DNA from: Achromobacter sp. MFA1 R4
GTDB taxonomy: Bacteria > Pseudomonadota > Gammaproteobacteria > Burkholderiales > Burkholderiaceae_B
NCBI RefSeq assembly: GCF_900156745.1
Contig: NZ_LT707065.1
Location: 5,468,086-5,532,085, forward strand
Reading direction: 5' to 3'
Length of the DNA: 64,000 nt
Of the stretch, positions 21,523-31,359 are shown piece by piece; within the stretch, counting starts at the first letter, position 1; each line of letters starts with the position of its first letter. A program made the position numbers and the translations under genes. The notes under the pieces were generated by a model. The model had not been told where the DNA came from, did not search any database, and saw only the letters and a program-made list of their open reading frames with translations.

Positions 21523-24437
21523 CAGGCTTCTCCTGTTTGAGCGGCGGCCGCCTGGAGTTCGGCGGCGGCCTTGCGTTGCGCGCGCAGCGATTGGTGGGCC
21601 AGCGCCACCAGCACCAGCACGGTGGATCCCACGACCAGCATGTACACGCCCAGGTCAAAGAGCAGCACGCTGGACACATGCACGTGGCCGATCAAGGGCA
21701 GCGCGACATCCCAGGCGAGCGCGGAAAGGAACGGTTTGTAGGCCAGCCACGCGCTCACCGCCGCGATGCCCGCGCACAGCAGCCCGATGCCGATCCAGTT
21801 CTGGGGGTTCAGCCGGCTGCGCGATTCGACCCAGTACACGCCGCCCACCATGTACTGCAGGATCACGGACGTGGCGAAGATCAGGCCGCCCACGAAGCCG
21901 CCACCCGGCTGGTTGTGGCCGCGCAGGAGAAAGTACACGGAGATCAGTGCGGCGATCGGCAGCAGCAGGCGCACCAGCACCGCCGGCACCATCATCGACC
22001 CGGGCGGCACCAGCGACTTGATGTCGGGCGCGTCCGGGATGCCGCCGTCCTGCTCTTTCTGCTGGCGCGGCAGGTCGGCGCTTTCGGCCGCCGGACGGAA
22101 GCGCCGCAGCAGCGCGTAGACCGTGAGCGCCACGATGCCCAGCACCGTGATTTCGCCAAAGGTATCGAAGCCACGGAAGTCCACCAGGATCACGTTGACC
22201 ACGTTGGTGCCGCCGCCGTCGGGCAGCGCCCGGTCGACAAAATAAGAGGAAATGGGATTGGTCTGGGGCCGCGCCAGCACCGCGTAGGCCAGCGCCGCCA
22301 TGCCGCTGCCGGCCGCCACGGCCAGCGCCAGGTCGCGCAGGCGGCGGCCCCGGGCCAGCAAGGTAGCCTTGAGGCTTTCCTCGTCGTCCTGCTCGATGCG
22401 GCGCGGCAGCCAGCGCAGGCCCAGGAGCAGCAGCACCAGTGTGACGACCTCGACCGACAACTGCGTCAAGGCCAGGTCGGGCGCGGAAAACCAGACGAAC
22501 GTCAGGCAGGTGATCAGGCCCGCCCCGCCCGCCAGCGCCAACGACGCCAGGCGGTGGTACTTGGCCTGGAACGCCGCGGCCAGCGCGCAGGTGCCGCCGA
22601 CCAGCCACAGCAGCGCGAATACCGGGTCGACCGGCGTCAGGCGCATCGCGCCGTCCAGCCAGCCCCCTGCCCGCAGCGGCAGCCACGCCACGAACAGCGT
22701 GCCCACGACGATCAGCACCATCTGCACCTGCAGGCGCGTGGACGACCCCCAGCGCAGCAGCCACGAGGCCGCGACGCTGGAGCCCTCCAGCAGCGCCTCG
22801 AACGTGCGGCGGCCATCGAGGCGGTAGATGAACGGCACGCGCCCGGGATTGGCGCGCTGATGGGCGCGCAGGGCCAGGTACAGGAGCACCCCCGCCGTCG
22901 TGGCGACCAGGCTCATGGCCAGCGGCAGGTTGAAGCCATGCCAGACGGCCAGGCTGTATTCGGGCATGTTTTCGCCCAGGATGCTCTGCGCCGCGGTGGC
23001 CAGGAAAGGCCCGACGGTCAGGCTGGGCACGATGCCCACCAGCAGGCACATGAACACCAGCAGCGCGCTGGGCAGGAGCATCCAGCGCGGCGGCTCATGC
23101 GGCGCGCGCGGCAAGTCGGTGGCGGGCGGGCCGAAGAACACCTGCAGGATGAAGCGCAGCGAGTAGGCGACGCTGAAAGCGCCCGCGATCGTGGCGAGCA
23201 GCGGCAGGCCGAGCTGCACGTACCGGTCGCCGCTGACGAAGGTGGTCTCGGCGAAGAACATTTCCTTGGACAGGAAGCCGTTCAGGAGCGGCACGCCCGC
23301 CATCGAGGCCGCGGCCACCATCGCCAGCGTGGCCGTGATGGGCATGGCCTTGTAAAGGCCGGACAGCCGGGTCAGGTCGCGCGTGCCGGTTTCGTGGTCG
23401 ACCACGCCGGCCGCCATGAAGAGCGAGGCCTTGAACGTGGCATGGTTCATCATGTGGAAGATGGCGGCCACCAGCGCCAGGGTGCTGTTCAGCCCCAGCA
23501 GCAGCGTGATGAGGCCCAGGTGGCTGATCGTGGAGTAGGCCAGGACGCCTTTCATGTCCTGCTGGAAGATCGCGGCGTAGGCGCCCAGCACCAGCGTGAC
23601 CAGACCGAGGCCGCCGATGATCCAGAACCATTCGTCGGTGCCCGACAGGACCGGCCAGAAGCGCGCCAGCAGGAAGACGCCTGCCTTCACCATGGTGGCC
23701 GAGTGCAGATAGGCCGACACCGGCGTCGGGGCGGCCATGGCGTTGGGAAGCCAGAAATGGAACGGGAACTGGGCGCTCTTGGTCAGCGCGCCCAGCGCCA
23801 CCAGGATCAGCACGGCCGGATACCAGGGATCGGCCCGGACCAGATCGCCCGCCGCCAGCACGCGGTCCATGTCGTAGCTGCCCACGATATGGCCCAGGAT
23901 GAGCACCCCGGCCAGCAGGCACAGCCCGCCCGCCCCGGTGACGGTCAGCGCCATGCGCGCGCCGCGGCGCGCGTCCAGGCGATGGTGCCAATAGGCGATC
24001 AGCATGAACGACGCCAGGCTGGTCATTTCCCAGAACAGCACGAGCTGGATCAGGTTGCCCGACAGCACCACGCCCAGCATGGCGGCCATGAAGGCCTGGA
24101 AGAACGAGAAAAAGCGCGGCACCGGGTCTTCCGGCGACATGTAATAACGCGCATACAGCACGACCAGCGCGCCCATGCCCGACACGATCAGCGCGAACAG
24201 CCATGCATAGCCATCCATGCGCAGCGTGAACTGGAGCCCCAGCGCGGGGGCCCAGGGCATGTCCGCCCGGATCACTCCGCCGTCGGCGACGTCGGGATAC
24301 AGCGTAGCGACCAGAACCATGCAGGCAAGGGCGATGAGTCCAGCCAACCACGCCTCGGCGTTGCGGGCGTTGGACGGCAGCAGCGCGGCGCACAGGCTGC
24401 CGATGAAAGGCAGAGCGAGGATCAGGATCAGCGACAT
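21522..24437 (-). CDS. phaAB: Monovalent cation/H+ antiporter fused subunit AB
   Basis: First gene of the operon, 971 residues. Residues 1 to about 770 are the ND5-like A subunit, with [28 protein letters not shown] and [18 protein letters not shown]. The C-terminal 180 residues are the B (MnhB) domain, with [27 protein letters not shown]. In Staphylococcus or Bacillus, A and B are separate genes; the fused form is usual in rhizobial Pha and proteobacterial systems. The complex exchanges Na+ or K+ for protons and supports alkaline pH and salt tolerance. Which cation cannot be told from sequence. Confidence 0.93.
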   Translation of the reverse strand: MSLILILALPFIGSLCAALLPSNARNAEAWLAGLIALACMVLVATLYPDVADGGVIRADMPWAPALGLQFTLRMDGYAWLFALIVSGMGALVVLYARYYMSPEDPVPRFFSFFQAFMAAMLGVVLSGNLIQLVLFWEMTSLASFMLIAYWHHRLDARRGARMALTVTGAGGLCLLAGVLILGHIVGSYDMDRVLAAGDLVRADPWYPAVLILVALGALTKSAQFPFHFWLPNAMAAPTPVSAYLHSATMVKAGVFLLARFWPVLSGTDEWFWIIGGLGLVTLVLGAYAAIFQQDMKGVLAYSTISHLGLITLLLGLNSTLALVAAIFHMMNHATFKASLFMAAGVVDHETGTRDLTRLSGLYKAMPITATLAMVAAASMAGVPLLNGFLSKEMFFAETTFVSGDRYVQLGLPLLATIAGAFSVAYSLRFILQVFFGPPATDLPRAPHEPPRWMLLPSALLVFMCLLVGIVPSLTVGPFLATAAQSILGENMPEYSLAVWHGFNLPLAMSLVATTAGVLLYLALRAHQRANPGRVPFIYRLDGRRTFEALLEGSSVAASWLLRWGSSTRLQVQMVLIVVGTLFVAWLPLRAGGWLDGAMRLTPVDPVFALLWLVGGTCALAAAFQAKYHRLASLALAGGAGLITCLTFVWFSAPDLALTQLSVEVVTLVLLLLGLRWLPRRIEQDDEESLKATLLARGRRLRDLALAVAAGSGMAALAYAVLARPQTNPISSYFVDRALPDGGGTNVVNVILVDFRGFDTFGEITVLGIVALTVYALLRRFRPAAESADLPRQQKEQDGGIPDAPDIKSLVPPGSMMVPAVLVRLLLPIAALISVYFLLRGHNQPGGGFVGGLIFATSVILQYMVGGVYWVESRSRLNPQNWIGIGLLCAGIAAVSAWLAYKPFLSALAWDVALPLIGHVHVSSVLLFDLGVYMLVVGSTVLVLVALAHQSLRAQRKAAAELQAAAAQTGEA

Positions 24438-25022
24438 GGCGTTCCGAGAATGTCCGGGCCCCCTCCCGCCAGCACGAGGCAGCAAGAGACGAAACAGACC
24501 GGGGATTGAAAGACGGACGGAACCCTGGCCCGGTGCGTCGCTGCACTACACGTTGCCCCGCGGGGACATCAACCAACGCCATTGAACGGCGCAGACAGAA
24601 ACAAACGCAATAGCTTTCTTGCAAGACCGGGCAAGAATCTCATCCGAAAAATATCAGATTCTTGTAAGTTATGCAGAGATTTATGCATTTACCCGGCTAA
24701 TGACAGCACGATGACTGCGCAATCAATGCGCAACGCAAGCCGCTCAAATTGTGTCCTGGCGGATTTCACCCGGTGCAACGGGGGCCGAACCGACCGTCAG
24801 ACAGTCTTTTTCCTGCAAATGCCGGCATTTCCGCCGAATTCGCCGATCCGCGATCACATTTGAGATTCGTCATGGCAGGGACAATCCCGAGTTGACCCTG
24901 GGGGCATACCTGTGTGGAATTGCGCCCACGAGGCGTAGTCTTGCCGCACCCCGGCAAGGCGCGCCTCACCGAAGCCGGCCCAAGAAGCCGGCCGGCTCGG
25001 AACAACAATATGGAGAAGACTC
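24438..25022. other. 585-bp intergenic region between divergent phaAB and the Bug protein gene
   Basis: No credible gene is seen. The middle (about 24600-24870) is clearly less GC-rich than the flanks. It contains an inverted repeat TTCTTGC-N8-GCAAGAA at 24616-24637 on the phaAB side and short T/A-rich stretches around 24650-24700. The phaAB promoter must be here but no convincing -35/-10 pair was found. A weak promoter for the plus-strand gene is listed separately. Confidence 0.5.
24892..24920 (+). promoter_or_regulatory. Weak candidate promoter of the Bug protein gene
   Basis: TTGACC and TGGAAT hexamers are separated by 17 bases, about 100 bases before the start codon. The -35 is good, the -10 poor. 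Confidence 0.35.
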
Positions 25023-26009
25023 TTGAACGTGTTGTCACATGCCAAGGCCGTCCTGGCCGCCGCCGTCGCCGGCCTCTGCTTGACCTCCGCCGCCCAGGCC
25101 GCCGACCCCTACCCCAACAAGCCGATCCGGCTGATCGTCCCCTTCGCCGCGGGCGGCACGACCGACATCGTCGCCCGTATCGTGGCCGAAGGGCTGGGCC
25201 GTGAACTCGGCCAGCCCGTCGTCGTGGAAAACCGCGGCGGCGGCGGCGGTTCCATCGGCGCCGACGCCGTGGTGCGCGCCGAGCCCGACGGTTACACGCT
25301 GGGCGTCGCCACGGTCAGCACCATGGCGACCAATCCGGCCACCAACCCCAAGAACCCGTACAACCCGCTCAAGGACTTTGCGCCCATCACCAACCTGGTG
25401 AACGTGCCCAACGTCATGACGGTGAACCCGAGCGTGCCCGCCAAGACGCTGGCCGAGTTCATCGCCCTGCTCAAGGCCAATCCGGGCAAGTACAGCTACG
25501 CCTCGTCGGGCGCGGGCGGCATCAGCCACCTGGACGGTGAACTGTTCAAGTCCCTGACCAAGACCGACATGGTGCACGTGCCGTACCGCGGATCGGGCCC
25601 GGCGCTGAACGACGTGATCGCCGGCCAGGTGAACGCGCAGTTCGACAACCTGCCCTCGTCCATCCCGCACATCCAGGCCGGCAAGCTGCGCGCCCTGGCC
25701 GTGGCCGCCCCCAAGCGCCTGCCCGCCCTGCCGGACGTGCCGACCTTCGCCGAAGGCGGTCTGCCCGACATGGACAACATGGCGTGGTATGGCCTGGTGG
25801 CTCCCGCCGGCACGCCGCAGGCCGTGATCGACCGCGTCCACGCCGCGGCGGTCAAGGCCCTGAAGGATCCGAAGATCGCCCAGCGCCTGGCGGACGGCGG
25901 TTCGCTGGTGGACGGCAACACGCCCGCCCAGTATGCCGCGCAGATCAAGCATGAACTCGAACTGCGCCAGCGCATCGCCAAGGACCGCAACATCGTCCTG
26001 ACGAACTGA
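25023..26009 (+). CDS. Bug-family (TctC) periplasmic solute-binding protein
   Basis: A 328-residue binding protein of the tripartite tricarboxylate transporter type, a family greatly expanded in Bordetella and relatives. The signal peptide ends SAAQA. The family core is YPNKPIRLIVPFAAGGTTDIVAR, then NRGGGGGSIGA and VNPSVPAKTLAEFIALLKANPGKYSYAS. The start codon is TTG with GGAGA about 6-7 bases upstream. It is an orphan: no TctA or TctB membrane gene is next to it. An intrinsic terminator follows. Ligand unknown, probably a carboxylate. Confidence 0.92.
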   Translation: MNVLSHAKAVLAAAVAGLCLTSAAQAADPYPNKPIRLIVPFAAGGTTDIVARIVAEGLGRELGQPVVVENRGGGGGSIGADAVVRAEPDGYTLGVATVSTMATNPATNPKNPYNPLKDFAPITNLVNVPNVMTVNPSVPAKTLAEFIALLKANPGKYSYASSGAGGISHLDGELFKSLTKTDMVHVPYRGSGPALNDVIAGQVNAQFDNLPSSIPHIQAGKLRALAVAAPKRLPALPDVPTFAEGGLPDMDNMAWYGLVAPAGTPQAVIDRVHAAAVKALKDPKIAQRLADGGSLVDGNTPAQYAAQIKHELELRQRIAKDRNIVLTN

Positions 26010-26024
26010 CCGACGCTGGCGAAG

Positions 26025-26054
26025 GGGCGCTTGCCGCGTGCAAGCGCCCTTTTT
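26025..26054 (+). terminator. Rho-independent terminator after the Bug protein gene
   Basis: A 9-bp stem (GGGCGCTTG with its complement, 7-base loop) is followed by TTTTT, 16 bases after the stop codon. Confidence 0.88.
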
Positions 26055-26426
26055 GCGCCGCCGCGCCGTGTTGCCGGCTTGACTGCAAATGCCCGGGTGG
26101 TAGCATCTGCCCCCGTGCGATCCGACATTTCCCCCCTTCCCTGCGTCACCTGCGCCCTCTGCGCCCTGCGCTCAACGATGTTGAGCTCGCAGGAGGTCGC
26201 CGCGCGTTCCGCTTACGCGCGGTCCAAGCCCGGCTAATCGCCCGCCCTTCCCCTTTCTGACTCACTGCTCCGGCCCGTTGCCGGCTGCCTGCGCACATCC
26301 ACGCGCCTTGCAGCCCGCACCCGGCCGGCGGGCGCACTGCCGCGTGGCGGGCGCCCGCATTCCCCTTCGCCTGCGCCTGCCCACGACGGCTCGCGGGCGG
26401 CCACGCACCGTTTTCGTTCAAGCGCC
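26055..26426. other. Intergenic region upstream of the solenoid repeat gene
   Basis: About 370 bases with no gene I can support. The only notable item is a purine-rich GCAGGAGGTCG at about 26186 that resembles a ribosome site but has no sensible reading frame behind it. A promoter for the repeat protein is presumably here but was not identified. Confidence 0.4.
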
Positions 26427-27383
26427 ATGCAACTCACCAAGAAATTCGTCAAAGCCAAGAACCCCTGCGCGGGCGGCTACAAATGGTTTATCCGCGACCA
26501 CAACGGCCAGGGGGACTACCAGGCCGTGCTCGATGCCCTGGTCGCCGATGGCCGCGTCGGCGACGCCTGCTGGCTGCTGGACCAGTTCGGCCCCACCGAT
26601 GCGGTGCTGCGGCTGGACAGCCTGGATGCCAACGCCATCGTGTTCGCCGGCACGCTGGAAGTGCGCATGGGCATCAGCGTGGACACGGTGGTGCGCGCGG
26701 GCCGCAGCATCGTCACGGGCGGCGGAATCCGAGCGGGCGAATCGATCGTCGCCGGCGAGAACATCACGGCCGGCGGCAACATCGCCAGCGGCGGCAACCT
26801 GCGCGCGGGCGGCGACGTGGCCGCCGACTGGGGCATCGAAACCGCCACGCGCCTGGACTGCGGCGGCAACGTGCGCGCCAAATGGGACATCTGCGCCGGA
26901 CAGGACCTGGCCGTGACGGGCCACCTGCACGCGGGCCAGGACATCGCCACGCAAGGCGCCATCAAGTGCGGGCAAGGCATCAAGGCCGGCGGCGCGGTGC
27001 GCGCCGAGAAGGAAATCCATGCCGCCTGCGGCATCCAGGCGGGCGGGGCAATCGAGTGCGGCGACCATCTCGCCTGCGGCTGGGGCCTGATCGCGGGCGA
27101 GGACATCCGTGCCGAGGGCGCCATCCGGGCAGGCGAAGGCGTGCAGGCCGCCGGGGTCATCCAGGCCGGCTCGGGCCATGGCGTGTACGCCGGCCTGAGC
27201 GTTCGGCTGGACGCCTGGGACGTGTGCGCGCGCGTGGTCGCGCAAACGCGGCCGTCTCAGCTCGTGAGCGGGCACTGGGCGGGGCCCGACGACACGGGCC
27301 GCGCTGGCAGCGCGCCGGACGGCCAGCCCTGGAGCGGTTGGCTGGACGTGGGCGCGGGGCGCAGCGCCGGGCCCGCGCGCTAG
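26427..27383 (+). CDS. Hexapeptide-type beta-solenoid repeat protein (hypothetical)
   Basis: A 318-residue protein of unknown function. Residues 1-75 form a globular start with NPCAGGYKWFIRDH and DACWLLDQFGPTDAVL. From about residue 75 to 245 it is an almost unbroken run of six-residue units of the form A/C-G-x-x-I/V-x, for example IVAGENITAGGNIASGG, RAGGDVAADWG and QAGGAIECGDH. Such spacing is typical of left-handed or bactofilin-like beta-helices. No signal peptide or membrane span. Cysteines recur at equivalent repeat positions. The stop codon overlaps the end of the convergent ATPase gene by 4 bases. A structural or scaffolding role is only an inference. Confidence 0.75.
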   Translation: MQLTKKFVKAKNPCAGGYKWFIRDHNGQGDYQAVLDALVADGRVGDACWLLDQFGPTDAVLRLDSLDANAIVFAGTLEVRMGISVDTVVRAGRSIVTGGGIRAGESIVAGENITAGGNIASGGNLRAGGDVAADWGIETATRLDCGGNVRAKWDICAGQDLAVTGHLHAGQDIATQGAIKCGQGIKAGGAVRAEKEIHAACGIQAGGAIECGDHLACGWGLIAGEDIRAEGAIRAGEGVQAAGVIQAGSGHGVYAGLSVRLDAWDVCARVVAQTRPSQLVSGHWAGPDDTGRAGSAPDGQPWSGWLDVGAGRSAGPAR

Positions 27384-30067
27384 CCGATCCTGCGCTGCTC
27401 CACGCCCATGTCGCGCCACGCCTCGCCGTGGCAGGTGAACATGAGGATCTGGTGCCGCGTTGCGGCGTCGAACAGCGCGCGCTTCATGAAGTCGCGCCGC
27501 GCGTCGTCGGTGTGCACCAGCGCGTCGTCCAGCAGCAGCAAGGTGGGCCGGCCCGCCTCGCGCAGCAGGTCCGCATAGGCAAAGCGCGCCAGGATGCCCA
27601 GTTGTTCGCGCGTGCCGAAGCTCAGCGCGTCGAGCAGGTCTTCGCCGTTGCCACGGCGCAGCGCCGTGGGCAGGAGCGCGTCGTCCAGGCGCAGCGCCGC
27701 GTCCGGAAACAATAGCGCCAGGTAGTGATTCAGCCTGCGGGCCAGCGGCGCCTGCAGGCGCTGCGTGGCCGCGGCGCGTTTGTCGGCCAGCAGCTTTTGC
27801 AGCAGATCCAGGGCGGCCGCGCGCCGCGCGAATTCGTCCCGGCGCCGTTGCAGGCGCTCGCACGCCGCCTGCGCTTCGGAGAGGCGTTCGCCCAGTCCCT
27901 GCGCGCCGGCCTGGTCCAGCTTGCCCTGCAATTGGAGGATCTCGCCGTGGCGCTTGAGTTGCGCCTCGCGCTCGATGGCTGCGGACTTCTCGAAGCGTTG
28001 CATGTCCTGTTCGGCAAGGTCCGGCCGGTGTTCGGCCAGCGCCGCCTGGGCGGCGCGCACCCGCTGTTCGAGCTGATCGTGGCCGCTGCGCACTTCGGCA
28101 AGGCGTCCGGCGCGGGCCTGCCGCTGCGCGGCCCGCTCGGGCGACTGCAATTCCGCGCCGCGCGCCTGCGCCTGCCCTTCCAGCACATGGGCGCGGGCCG
28201 CGTCGGCGTCGAGGGCGCGCTGCGCATCGACGAGCGCCTGCTCCGCCTGGACCGCCGCGGCCTCGGCTTCGCGCAGCGCCTGGACGGCGGCGGGCAGATC
28301 ATCGTCGGGCGTGTCCGAGTCCGCCGCCGGGACGCCGGCCGCCGGGTCGCCGGCCGCCGGATCGCCGGCCGCCAGCTCCGGCGCCGCCGGCAGTTTGGAC
28401 AGGCGCTCCTGCAATTGCGACCTGCGGGCCAGCGCCTCGTCGCGTTGGGTCCGCAGCGCATCCACGCCCCGTGGCGCGTGGATGGCCAGGGTCTTGCGCA
28501 TGGCGTCCAGTTCCCGTTGCAAGGCGCCATAGCGCGCATGGCGCTGTTCCGCTTCGGCCAGGGTTTCGACGTCCGCGCGTTTGAGCAAGGCGGCGAAGGC
28601 GGCCTCGGCGCGCGCCAGATCGCGCTGCAGGGCTGGCAGGTCCTGGCCCCCGGGCTCGATCTGGAACCGGCCCACGCCCGGGAGATCCAGCTCGGCGGCG
28701 GCGGTGATGAGGACCTCGCCGGCACCGTCGACCGGCTTGCCATCCAGCAGGGCCTGGCGGCCGGCATCGAGCCGATAGCGCAGGCGCGTGGCGACGGACT
28801 GCTGCTGCAACTGCAGGTTGCCGACCTCGCGCCCCGCCTTGCGCAGCGCCTCGATCTCGGCGTCCGACATCTCAAGGCGGACCGCCTCGGCCTTCAGGGC
28901 CGACCCCTCGGCGATCAACTGCGCCACCGCGTTCAGGGCGCCGTCCAGGCGTTCGATCTCGGGACTGAGCTGGGCCAGCTGGCGGTCGAGGTCGCGGCGG
29001 TCGGCCAGGGCCTGCAACTGCGTCACGCGCCGGCGGGCGGACTCGAGCGCCGCGGCACGGGCCTGGCGCTGCTGCTGCGCGCGGGCCAGCGGCTCCTGCG
29101 CGGCCTGCACGTGGGCGCGGGCGGCACGGGCGTCGCGCAGCAGCGCCTGATAGTCGGTGTCGTCCTGTTGGTCGCGCCGGACCTGGTCCTGCAACAGGGC
29201 GAGCGTCTGGGCGGCCTGGGCCTGCTCGCGTTGCAGGCTTTCGAACGCCTCGCGCTCCTTGGCCAGCGCCGCCAGGCGCGCGCGGGCCTGGGCGGCCTTG
29301 GCCTCGAAGTCCTTCCAGGGCTGCGTCGCCTGCGCGCTTTCGTGCTCGCGCCGCAGCACAGCCAGGCGGTCGACGTCCGCATTGAGCTGGGCCATGGCCT
29401 GTTCGCACTCGTCGCGTTCGGCGGCGGCGCGGACGAAGGCGTCTTCGGCCTCTTTGTAACTGCCCTTCGGACGGCCGTTGCGCGCATCCAGCAGCGCGGC
29501 CCGCTCGGCGGACACGCGCTCGAACAGGCGGTCGCCGTCGCCGGAGGCCAGCTCGCCGGACAGTTGGGTCAAGGCGTCGCGCAGATGCGCGCCCGCGTGG
29601 CTGGCGGCCTCCTGGAGATTCTGGCCGTCGCCCTGGCGTATCCAGAGCAGGCCCGGAACGCCGGCCAGGTCCGGTTTGCTCTGGCCGCGTCCAGTCAGTT
29701 CAAAGCCGAGCAAGGCGGCCAGCGCGTTCTCGGCTTCTTCGCCGTCCAGCCGCTGCGCGCCGTCGTCGATGACGAGTTCACAGCGGGCCCGCGACAGGAA
29801 CTGCTTCTTCAGCAGGTACGCGTGATCCGCGTGGGTGAAGGCCAGTTCGACGGTGGGGCGCGCGCCCGACTCGCCGCGCGGCGCCAGGTCGGCGACCTTG
29901 CTGGTGCTGTAGCGTTCAAGAAACGCGGCCCGGATGGCGGCGGCCACGGTGCTCTTGCCCGCCTCGTTGGGGCCGACGAACAGGTTCAGGCCGTCCTGCA
30001 GTCCTTCCAGGGACAGCGGCTGGCGGAACTTGCGGAATTCTTCGAGGAAGATGCGCGACAGTTTCAT
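27380..30067 (-). CDS. SbcC/Rad50-like AAA ATPase with long coiled coil
   Basis: An 895-residue SMC-type ATPase. The N-terminus MKLSRIFLEEFRKF leads to Walker A GPNEAGKST at about 32-40. The middle is some 600 residues of Ala/Arg/Glu/Gln-rich coiled coil. The C-terminus has SFGTREQLGILARFAYADLL, acting as signature, and Walker B LLLLDDALVHTDD. It follows the phosphoesterase gene with a 4-base overlap, the usual SbcD-SbcC arrangement, and should form a DNA-end-processing nuclease complex with it. It is shorter than E. coli SbcC (1048) and closer to YhaN-type proteins. The frame is open upstream across the partner gene, but that part is an artefact. Confidence 0.87.
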   Translation of the reverse strand: MKLSRIFLEEFRKFRQPLSLEGLQDGLNLFVGPNEAGKSTVAAAIRAAFLERYSTSKVADLAPRGESGARPTVELAFTHADHAYLLKKQFLSRARCELVIDDGAQRLDGEEAENALAALLGFELTGRGQSKPDLAGVPGLLWIRQGDGQNLQEAASHAGAHLRDALTQLSGELASGDGDRLFERVSAERAALLDARNGRPKGSYKEAEDAFVRAAAERDECEQAMAQLNADVDRLAVLRREHESAQATQPWKDFEAKAAQARARLAALAKEREAFESLQREQAQAAQTLALLQDQVRRDQQDDTDYQALLRDARAARAHVQAAQEPLARAQQQRQARAAALESARRRVTQLQALADRRDLDRQLAQLSPEIERLDGALNAVAQLIAEGSALKAEAVRLEMSDAEIEALRKAGREVGNLQLQQQSVATRLRYRLDAGRQALLDGKPVDGAGEVLITAAAELDLPGVGRFQIEPGGQDLPALQRDLARAEAAFAALLKRADVETLAEAEQRHARYGALQRELDAMRKTLAIHAPRGVDALRTQRDEALARRSQLQERLSKLPAAPELAAGDPAAGDPAAGVPAADSDTPDDDLPAAVQALREAEAAAVQAEQALVDAQRALDADAARAHVLEGQAQARGAELQSPERAAQRQARAGRLAEVRSGHDQLEQRVRAAQAALAEHRPDLAEQDMQRFEKSAAIEREAQLKRHGEILQLQGKLDQAGAQGLGERLSEAQAACERLQRRRDEFARRAAALDLLQKLLADKRAAATQRLQAPLARRLNHYLALLFPDAALRLDDALLPTALRRGNGEDLLDALSFGTREQLGILARFAYADLLREAGRPTLLLLDDALVHTDDARRDFMKRALFDAATRHQILMFTCHGEAWRDMGVEQRRIG

Positions 30068-31191
30068 TTTGCGGCTCCCGGCGCAAGCGTCTCGCGCTGG
30101 AATCGCAGCAGCAGCCGCAAGGCCTCGCCGGCCACGGCGGATTGCTCCTCGTCCGCCTGCAATGCCTGCAACTGGGCGGCGACTTCGCCCACGTAACCGC
30201 TGGCACGCAGCTCCGCCAGGTCGGCCTCGTCGGGCTCCAGGCGCAGGCCCGACAGGTCGGGCAGCAACGCCCTCACCTGCGCCGCGGCCTGGTCCACCGC
30301 CTTTTGCAGCGCGTCCCAGGTTTCCAGGTTGACGTGGCCCTGCACGTCCAGGCGCAGGACGTCCTCGGCCCGCAGCGCGGCCATGCGCTCGGCCAGCGCC
30401 TGGGCATCGGTGGGCAGGCTGAGGGTTTCGGTCCAGGCGGACCAGCGGTACTTGCCGGTGGCGATGCGCTCGACCACGGGCACGGCGCCAGCCTGGGCGA
30501 TGCGCACGTCCAGCACGTAACCGGGCTCGTTGCCGCGAAAGCGGTCCTGTTCGGGCGTGCCGGCATACCAGGTGCGCTCGTCGATGGACAGGCAGCCGTG
30601 CCAATCGCCCAGCGCCAGGTAGTCCAGCCGGGCGCGCGCCGCGCGGTCCGGTGCAATGGGGTTGGTGGCATCGACCGTGTCGGGCAGGCGGCCTGCGACG
30701 CTGCCGTGCGCCAGGCCCACGCGCAAGCGGCCGGACGCGGACGCCAGCGCGTCGAACGCCTGGGTGACGTCGTCGTAGGTGTGGCGCTGCGTGAGCGGCG
30801 CGGCAAGGACGGCCAGATTGGCGTCCGGCAGATCCACCACGCCCGTGGCGAGCGGAACGTGGACATTCGCGGGGATGCAGCCCAGTTGCATGGCGCGGCT
30901 CCAGACGCTGTCGGCCAGCGCCGCGTCGTGGTTGCCGGCGATCATTACCCATGGCCCGGCGTAGCCCGCCATGGCGGCAAAGAGACGCCGGATCGTGCGG
31001 TCCGACACGCCTTGCGTGTCGAAGACGTCTCCGGCGACCAGCACCGCGTCCACGCGGCGCTCGGCGGCCAGGGCGGCGATGCGGGCGACGACATCGAAGC
31101 GGGCCTCGGCCAGCATGGCGGCATCGTCGGTTTCGAACTGGCCGTACTGTCGGCCGATCTGCCAGTCGGCAGTGTGCAGGAAATGGGTCAT
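30064..31191 (-). CDS. SbcD/Mre11-like metallophosphoesterase (DNA repair exonuclease)
   Basis: Calcineurin-like phosphoesterase of 375 residues, partner of the downstream ATPase. Motifs: HTADWQIG at residues 5-12, VAGDVFD, IAGNHD, LAHGS and GDWHG. In most Mre11/SbcD proteins the first motif is DxH; here it is DWQ, as in a recognised subgroup of bacterial repair exonucleases, so one metal ligand differs. The start MTHFLHTADWQIG is chosen because the domain begins there. A dadA terminator lies just upstream, so the pair has its own promoter in the short gap before it. Confidence 0.87.
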   Translation of the reverse strand: MTHFLHTADWQIGRQYGQFETDDAAMLAEARFDVVARIAALAAERRVDAVLVAGDVFDTQGVSDRTIRRLFAAMAGYAGPWVMIAGNHDAALADSVWSRAMQLGCIPANVHVPLATGVVDLPDANLAVLAAPLTQRHTYDDVTQAFDALASASGRLRVGLAHGSVAGRLPDTVDATNPIAPDRAARARLDYLALGDWHGCLSIDERTWYAGTPEQDRFRGNEPGYVLDVRIAQAGAVPVVERIATGKYRWSAWTETLSLPTDAQALAERMAALRAEDVLRLDVQGHVNLETWDALQKAVDQAAAQVRALLPDLSGLRLEPDEADLAELRASGYVGEVAAQLQALQADEEQSAVAGEALRLLLRFQRETLAPGAAK

Positions 31192-31253
31192 GCGGCGATT
31201 TTGGCACAAAGAAACGGACGCTCCCGCCGGTGCACGCGCGCATTTGTCCACCC

Positions 31254-31285
31254 AAAAAGCAACGGGCCGCGTTGGCGCGGCCCGT
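31254..31285 (-). terminator. Rho-independent terminator after dadA
   Basis: On the minus strand a 10-bp stem (ACGGGCCGCG with its complement, 4-base loop) is followed by TGCTTTTT, 75 bases after the dadA stop codon. Confidence 0.85.
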
Positions 31286-31359
31286 GGGCGTTTGCGTTCG
31301 CGCCCGCGGCGCGAATGGGTTGGACCGTCCCGGAGCGACGGGTGGACGGTGCCGGGGCG

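Noticed and set aside
21537..24509. A 990-codon plus-strand frame antisense to phaAB
   Set aside because: Its Gln/His/Arg-rich composition, lack of any domain and exact mirroring of phaAB mark it as a GC-bias shadow. The same applies to the long antisense frames over 27725-30196 and 30142-32709.
26427..27200. The dense GGC-rich repeats, considered as a CRISPR or iteron array
   Set aside because: Units are 18 bases of degenerate coding sequence in a single open frame, explained by the hexapeptide protein repeats.
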